NCBI GenBank assembly: GCA_013178305.1
Contig: JABLXB010000005.1
Span: forward strand, 62,001-126,000
Source of the DNA: Bacillota bacterium
Lineage (GTDB): Bacteria > Bacillota > Sulfobacillia > JABLXB01
Reading direction: 5' to 3'
Length of the DNA stretch: 64,000 nucleotides
Shown here in pieces: positions 61,194-64,000 of the stretch; position 1 is the stretch's first letter; each line of letters opens with the position of its first letter. Position numbers and translations under genes: made by a program. The notes beneath the pieces were generated by a model. That model had not been told where the DNA came from. It was given only the letters and a program-made list of their open reading frames with translations, and did not search any database.

Positions 61194-61843
61194 GTGAGAA
61201 GCATCCCATAAGACCCGGGTCCCTGTGGAGAATCACGGTGCGGGGTGGACGCCACCAGGGGGCCTATCCGACGGTGGTGGAGTGGGTTTCGAACGAAGAC
61301 CGCGCGGTAGGCGTGGGGATGCCCATCCGGCGCGGGCGGTTCGTGGCGATACCGCGTGGGACTGCGGTGCACGTAATGCAGGACGGTGAGCCGGCGTACA
61401 CGTTCGACACCGTGGTTGAGGGCTTCCGCGATGACGGCGCCCCGGTGCTGATAGTGAAGTACCCGGAGAAGATGGACAAGATTCAGCGGCGGTCCTTCGT
61501 GAGGGTCCCTGTGACAGCCAAGGCGACCGTGGCGGTAATCAGGCCGGATGGCACCGCCGGACGGCGCGTGGACGTGAACCTCAAAGACATCAGCGCGGGC
61601 GGTGTCGGGTTCGTCTCGAAAGAGGCGTTCAACACCGGGGACGTGGTGCACATGCTGGTTCCATCGTTCGAGGTACGAGCGTTCGCGGAAGTGATTCGGG
61701 TGGAGAACCTCCATCCTGTGGGGAGCCCGCAGCACTACGTGATCGGTGTGAGATTCAGAGGAATACCCGAGAGGGAAATAGCCAGGATGACACGGAGGAT
61801 CTTCCACGAGCAACTGGTCCTCCGGCGCAAAGGACTGGTATAG
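61190..61843 (+). CDS. PilZ-domain flagellar brake protein (YpfA/YcgR family)
   Basis: A 217-residue c-di-GMP effector. An N-terminal YcgR-type beta domain (about 1-90) is followed by a PilZ domain with both ligand-binding motifs: RRSFVRV (RxxxR) and DISAGGVGF (D/NxSxxG). In Bacillus and enterics, relatives bound to c-di-GMP slow the motor through MotA or FliG. Its position between flhA and fliA, under the c-di-GMP riboswitch, makes this role likely. ATG overlaps the flhA stop. Confidence 0.9.
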   Translation: MSEKHPIRPGSLWRITVRGGRHQGAYPTVVEWVSNEDRAVGVGMPIRRGRFVAIPRGTAVHVMQDGEPAYTFDTVVEGFRDDGAPVLIVKYPEKMDKIQRRSFVRVPVTAKATVAVIRPDGTAGRRVDVNLKDISAGGVGFVSKEAFNTGDVVHMLVPSFEVRAFAEVIRVENLHPVGSPQHYVIGVRFRGIPEREIARMTRRIFHEQLVLRRKGLV

Positions 61844-61854
61844 GGGGTGGCCAC

Positions 61855-62634
61855 GTGGTTGTGAGTCAGGAACCGGTTGACCTGTGGTCAATCTACAAGT
61901 CCGCGCGCGACGCGGGCGCCAGAGAGAAGATCGTGATGAAGCACGCGGCGCTCGTCAAGTACGTGGCGGGGAGGCTCGCCATGGGGCTGCCTCCGTACGT
62001 GGAAGTTGACGACCTGGTAAGCTACGGCATACTCGGGCTGCTCGATGCCATCGAGAAATTCGACCCGCGCCGCGGCGTGAAGTTCGAGACGTACGCGATC
62101 GCGCGGATACGGGGAGCCATGCTGGACGGGCTCAGGGCGCTCGACTGGGTGCCGGCGTCGCTCAGGCAGAAGGCCCGCGAGATCGAGAGGCAGTACCAAG
62201 CGCTGGAGGCGAAGCTCGGGAGGCCCGCCAGCGATGAGGAGGTCGCGCAGGCTCTCGGCCTGAGTGTCGGCGAGTTCCAGAAGCGCCTGGCCACACTGAG
62301 CGGGGTTTCGCTGGTGTACCTCGAGGACATCTGGTTTGGATCCGATGACGACGAGGGCGGTTTCCGCGCGATAGAGATGATACCCGACCCGGATGGGGCC
62401 GACCCCGCAGGTCACCTGGAAGTGGAAGAGACGAAGAGACTCGTCGCGGAGGCTATAGACCGTCTTCCGGAAAAGGAACGCCTCGTTATCGCCCTGTACT
62501 ACTACGAAGGCCTGACTGTCAAGGAAATCAGCAAGATAATGACTGTGTCGCCGTCGCGAGTGTCGCAGCTCCACACGAGGGCCATTCTGAGACTGAGGGG
62601 GCGCCTTTCGAGGGACAAAGTGGACCTGATGTAG
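61855..62634 (+). CDS. fliA: Motility sigma factor sigma-28 (FliA/SigD)
   Basis: A 259-residue sigma factor for late flagellar and chemotaxis genes. Region 2 contains DDLVSYGILGLLDAIEKFDPRRGVKFETYAIARIRGAMLDGLR, region 3 KLGRPASDEEVAQALGLS, and region 4 LPEKERLVIALYYYEGLTVKEISKIMTVSPSRVSQLHTRAILRLR. GTG 61855 follows GGGGGTGG. Its expected target promoter type is seen before the chemoreceptor at 25049. An anti-sigma flgM is not in the window. Confidence 0.96.
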   Translation: MVVSQEPVDLWSIYKSARDAGAREKIVMKHAALVKYVAGRLAMGLPPYVEVDDLVSYGILGLLDAIEKFDPRRGVKFETYAIARIRGAMLDGLRALDWVPASLRQKAREIERQYQALEAKLGRPASDEEVAQALGLSVGEFQKRLATLSGVSLVYLEDIWFGSDDDEGGFRAIEMIPDPDGADPAGHLEVEETKRLVAEAIDRLPEKERLVIALYYYEGLTVKEISKIMTVSPSRVSQLHTRAILRLRGRLSRDKVDLM

Positions 62635-62649
62635 GAGGGGGTTTCCACA

Positions 62650-64000
62650 ATGGGAGACACCGGCAGGGTTACCGTGCAAATTTCGGCCGATCTGATGAAG
62701 GTATTCGTCATCGTGGCCAAGGATGACGACAAGCCCGTCACGATGGATGAAGCGCTCGCGGCGATCAAGGGGCAGGGCGTGGTTGTCGCTGTGGACAGGG
62801 ACGCCCTCGACAAGGCGGTATCGGAGCCGGGTCTCAAGGTGCAGGTGGCCTCGGGGGTCGCACCCGTCAACGGCGAGGACTCGCAGTTCAAAATCGAGTT
62901 CGCCCAGCCGAACGGCAAACCGGATGAGGCCGCGGACGGAAGAGTGGATTTCTACGAGCTTCACATCGTGACCAGCGTTAAGAAGGGCGACCTCCTGGCG
63001 ACGAGGATCCCGCCGACGGCGGGGACGGACGGCATAAACGCGAAGGGTGAACCAGTACCGGCGAAACCCGGCAGGCTCAAGCCGTTGCCGGGCGGCAAGA
63101 ACACGGCCGAATCGGAGACCGGCGACCAGCTATTCGCCGCGATCGATGGCCAGGCGGTGGTGGACAGGGCCGGGAAGATCACCGTGTCCCCCGTCTATAC
63201 TGTCAGCGAGGACGTCGACTTCTCGACCGGTAATGTGGATTTCATAGGCAGCGTGAAGGTGTCCGGTTCGATATGCGCCGGTTTCAGCGTGAAGGCCGGG
63301 GTCAACGTCGAGGTTGGGGCCTCGTGCGAGGCGCTGCTGTGCAACGCCGGCGAGGACGTGGTGGTAAGGGGAGGAATACAGGGGGGCAGGCGACAGGGTA
63401 GGGTCGTTGCAGGCCGCGACATCCACGCGCGGTTTGCGGAAAACGCGTTGATGGACGCCGGCCGCGACGTGCTGGTGGGAGAGGCCATCCTCCACTCCAC
63501 GGTCAATGCCGGGCGCAAGGTTGTCGTGAGGGGGGGCAAGGGCCTCATCTCCGGCGGCGTCATCACCGCCGGTGAAGAGGTATCCGCCAGAGTAATCGGC
63601 TCAACACTGGCTACTCCGACCGAAATCCAGGTCGGGGTCGACCCAAGGACGCGAGACGACCTATCGGGGGCGTCCACCGCTGCCGATAAGATCAAGAAGG
63701 AACTGACCCAGGTGGAGCTCGCACTGAAGAAACTGAAGGAGCTCGAGGAGACGCTGCCGCCCGACAAGAAGGCGCTTATCCCGGTTTTGACGAGGCAGAG
63801 ATTCGTCCTGGCTGGTGAGTACCAGCGCCAGGCTGACAAGTCAAAGTCCCTTCAGGAGACCCTTAAGGCCCAGCGCAAGGGGCGAATCCGGGCGGACATC
63901 ATATTCCCGGGGGTCAAGGTGACCATCGGGGGCGCGGTCCTGTTCCTCAAGGACGAGATGAAATACGTTACCCTGGGACTGAACGAGGAGGGAGAGATCA
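62650..64000 (+). CDS. DUF342/FapA polymerising beta-helix protein (partial)
   Basis: Starts at ATG 62650 after GGAGGGGG and runs off the right edge (450 codons seen, no stop). An N-terminal region leads to RIPPTAGTDGINAKGEPVPAKPGRL, a FapA hallmark, then a repetitive beta-helix (about 190-330; SGSICAGFSVKAGVNVEVG, VNAGRKVVVRGGKGLISGG), a coiled coil (about 345-400, KKELTQVELALKKLKEL) and the last helix repeats. FapA-type proteins often lie in flagellar operons; in Vibrio vulnificus FapA affects flagellation. Function here is inferred from position. Confidence 0.88.
   Translation, partial: MGDTGRVTVQISADLMKVFVIVAKDDDKPVTMDEALAAIKGQGVVVAVDRDALDKAVSEPGLKVQVASGVAPVNGEDSQFKIEFAQPNGKPDEAADGRVDFYELHIVTSVKKGDLLATRIPPTAGTDGINAKGEPVPAKPGRLKPLPGGKNTAESETGDQLFAAIDGQAVVDRAGKITVSPVYTVSEDVDFSTGNVDFIGSVKVSGSICAGFSVKAGVNVEVGASCEALLCNAGEDVVVRGGIQGGRRQGRVVAGRDIHARFAENALMDAGRDVLVGEAILHSTVNAGRKVVVRGGKGLISGGVITAGEEVSARVIGSTLATPTEIQVGVDPRTRDDLSGASTAADKIKKELTQVELALKKLKELEETLPPDKKALIPVLTRQRFVLAGEYQRQADKSKSLQETLKAQRKGRIRADIIFPGVKVTIGGAVLFLKDEMKYVTLGLNEEGEI

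Noticed and set aside
63677-63690. GCCGATAA sequence considered as a second sigma-28 promoter
   Set aside because: It lies inside the DUF342 coding region with no following gene start and no matching -35 box.

Overview
The window reads as chromosome of a GC-rich, endospore-forming member of the Bacillota. The evidence is the gene content and order. A CodY regulator, FapR-PlsX, YlqD, RbgA, HslUV and a YlbJ remnant occur together. The clusters smc-ftsY-ylxM-ffh-rpsP-khpA-ylqD-rimM-trmD-rplS-lepB-rbgA-rnhB-yraN and comM/dprA/topA/xerC/hslVU/codY/flagella follow the Gram-positive arrangement. An EtfA with an N-terminal ferredoxin domain hints at an anaerobic, clostridial type of metabolism. I cannot name the species. 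GTG and TTG starts are common, and ATGA/TTGA stop-start overlaps are frequent.

Positions 1-1528 are a more AT-rich accessory patch. It holds a VapBC-type toxin-antitoxin pair with a clear promoter and an orphan MntA-like nucleotidyltransferase. It abuts a truncated ylbJ (sporulation membrane protein, minus strand) whose homology stops at a GTTAAC-CGC-GTTAAC dyad. Positions 2189-7165 carry single genes: an AroM-family protein, a cytoplasmic class A beta-lactamase-like hydrolase, pyrB, tdh and a YlbL/SepM-type PDZ protease.

Positions 7192-11646 are the fatty-acid/phospholipid block: promoter, yceD, rpmF, terminator, fapR, plsX, degV, acpP, rnc. A divergent S24/LexA-like protein that has lost its catalytic dyad separates this from smc. 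Positions 12435-24405 hold chromosome condensation, the protein-targeting (SRP) genes and the ribosome-maturation genes, with internal promoters before ylxM and rplS. Then come a GyrI-like protein, a soluble chemoreceptor with a sigma-28-type promoter, a fused MFS/spermidine synthase-like protein (minus strand), comM, etfBA, a LysM/GH18 spore-cortex hydrolase, dprA, topA, xerC, hslV, hslU and codY.

Positions 41346-64000 are one long flagellar operon headed by a cyclic di-GMP-I riboswitch with an intrinsic terminator: flgB-flgC-fliE-fliF-fliG-fliH-fliI-fliJ-fliK-flgD-orf-flgE-flbD-motA-motB-fliL-fliM-fliY-fliO-fliP-fliQ-fliR-flhB-flhA-pilZ-fliA-fapA (DUF342, running off the right edge). Cyclic di-GMP can therefore act twice, at transcription through the riboswitch and on a PilZ brake protein encoded in the same operon. 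The sigma-28 encoded near its end would drive late genes such as the chemoreceptor at 25049. No tRNA, rRNA, CRISPR array or intact insertion sequence was seen.
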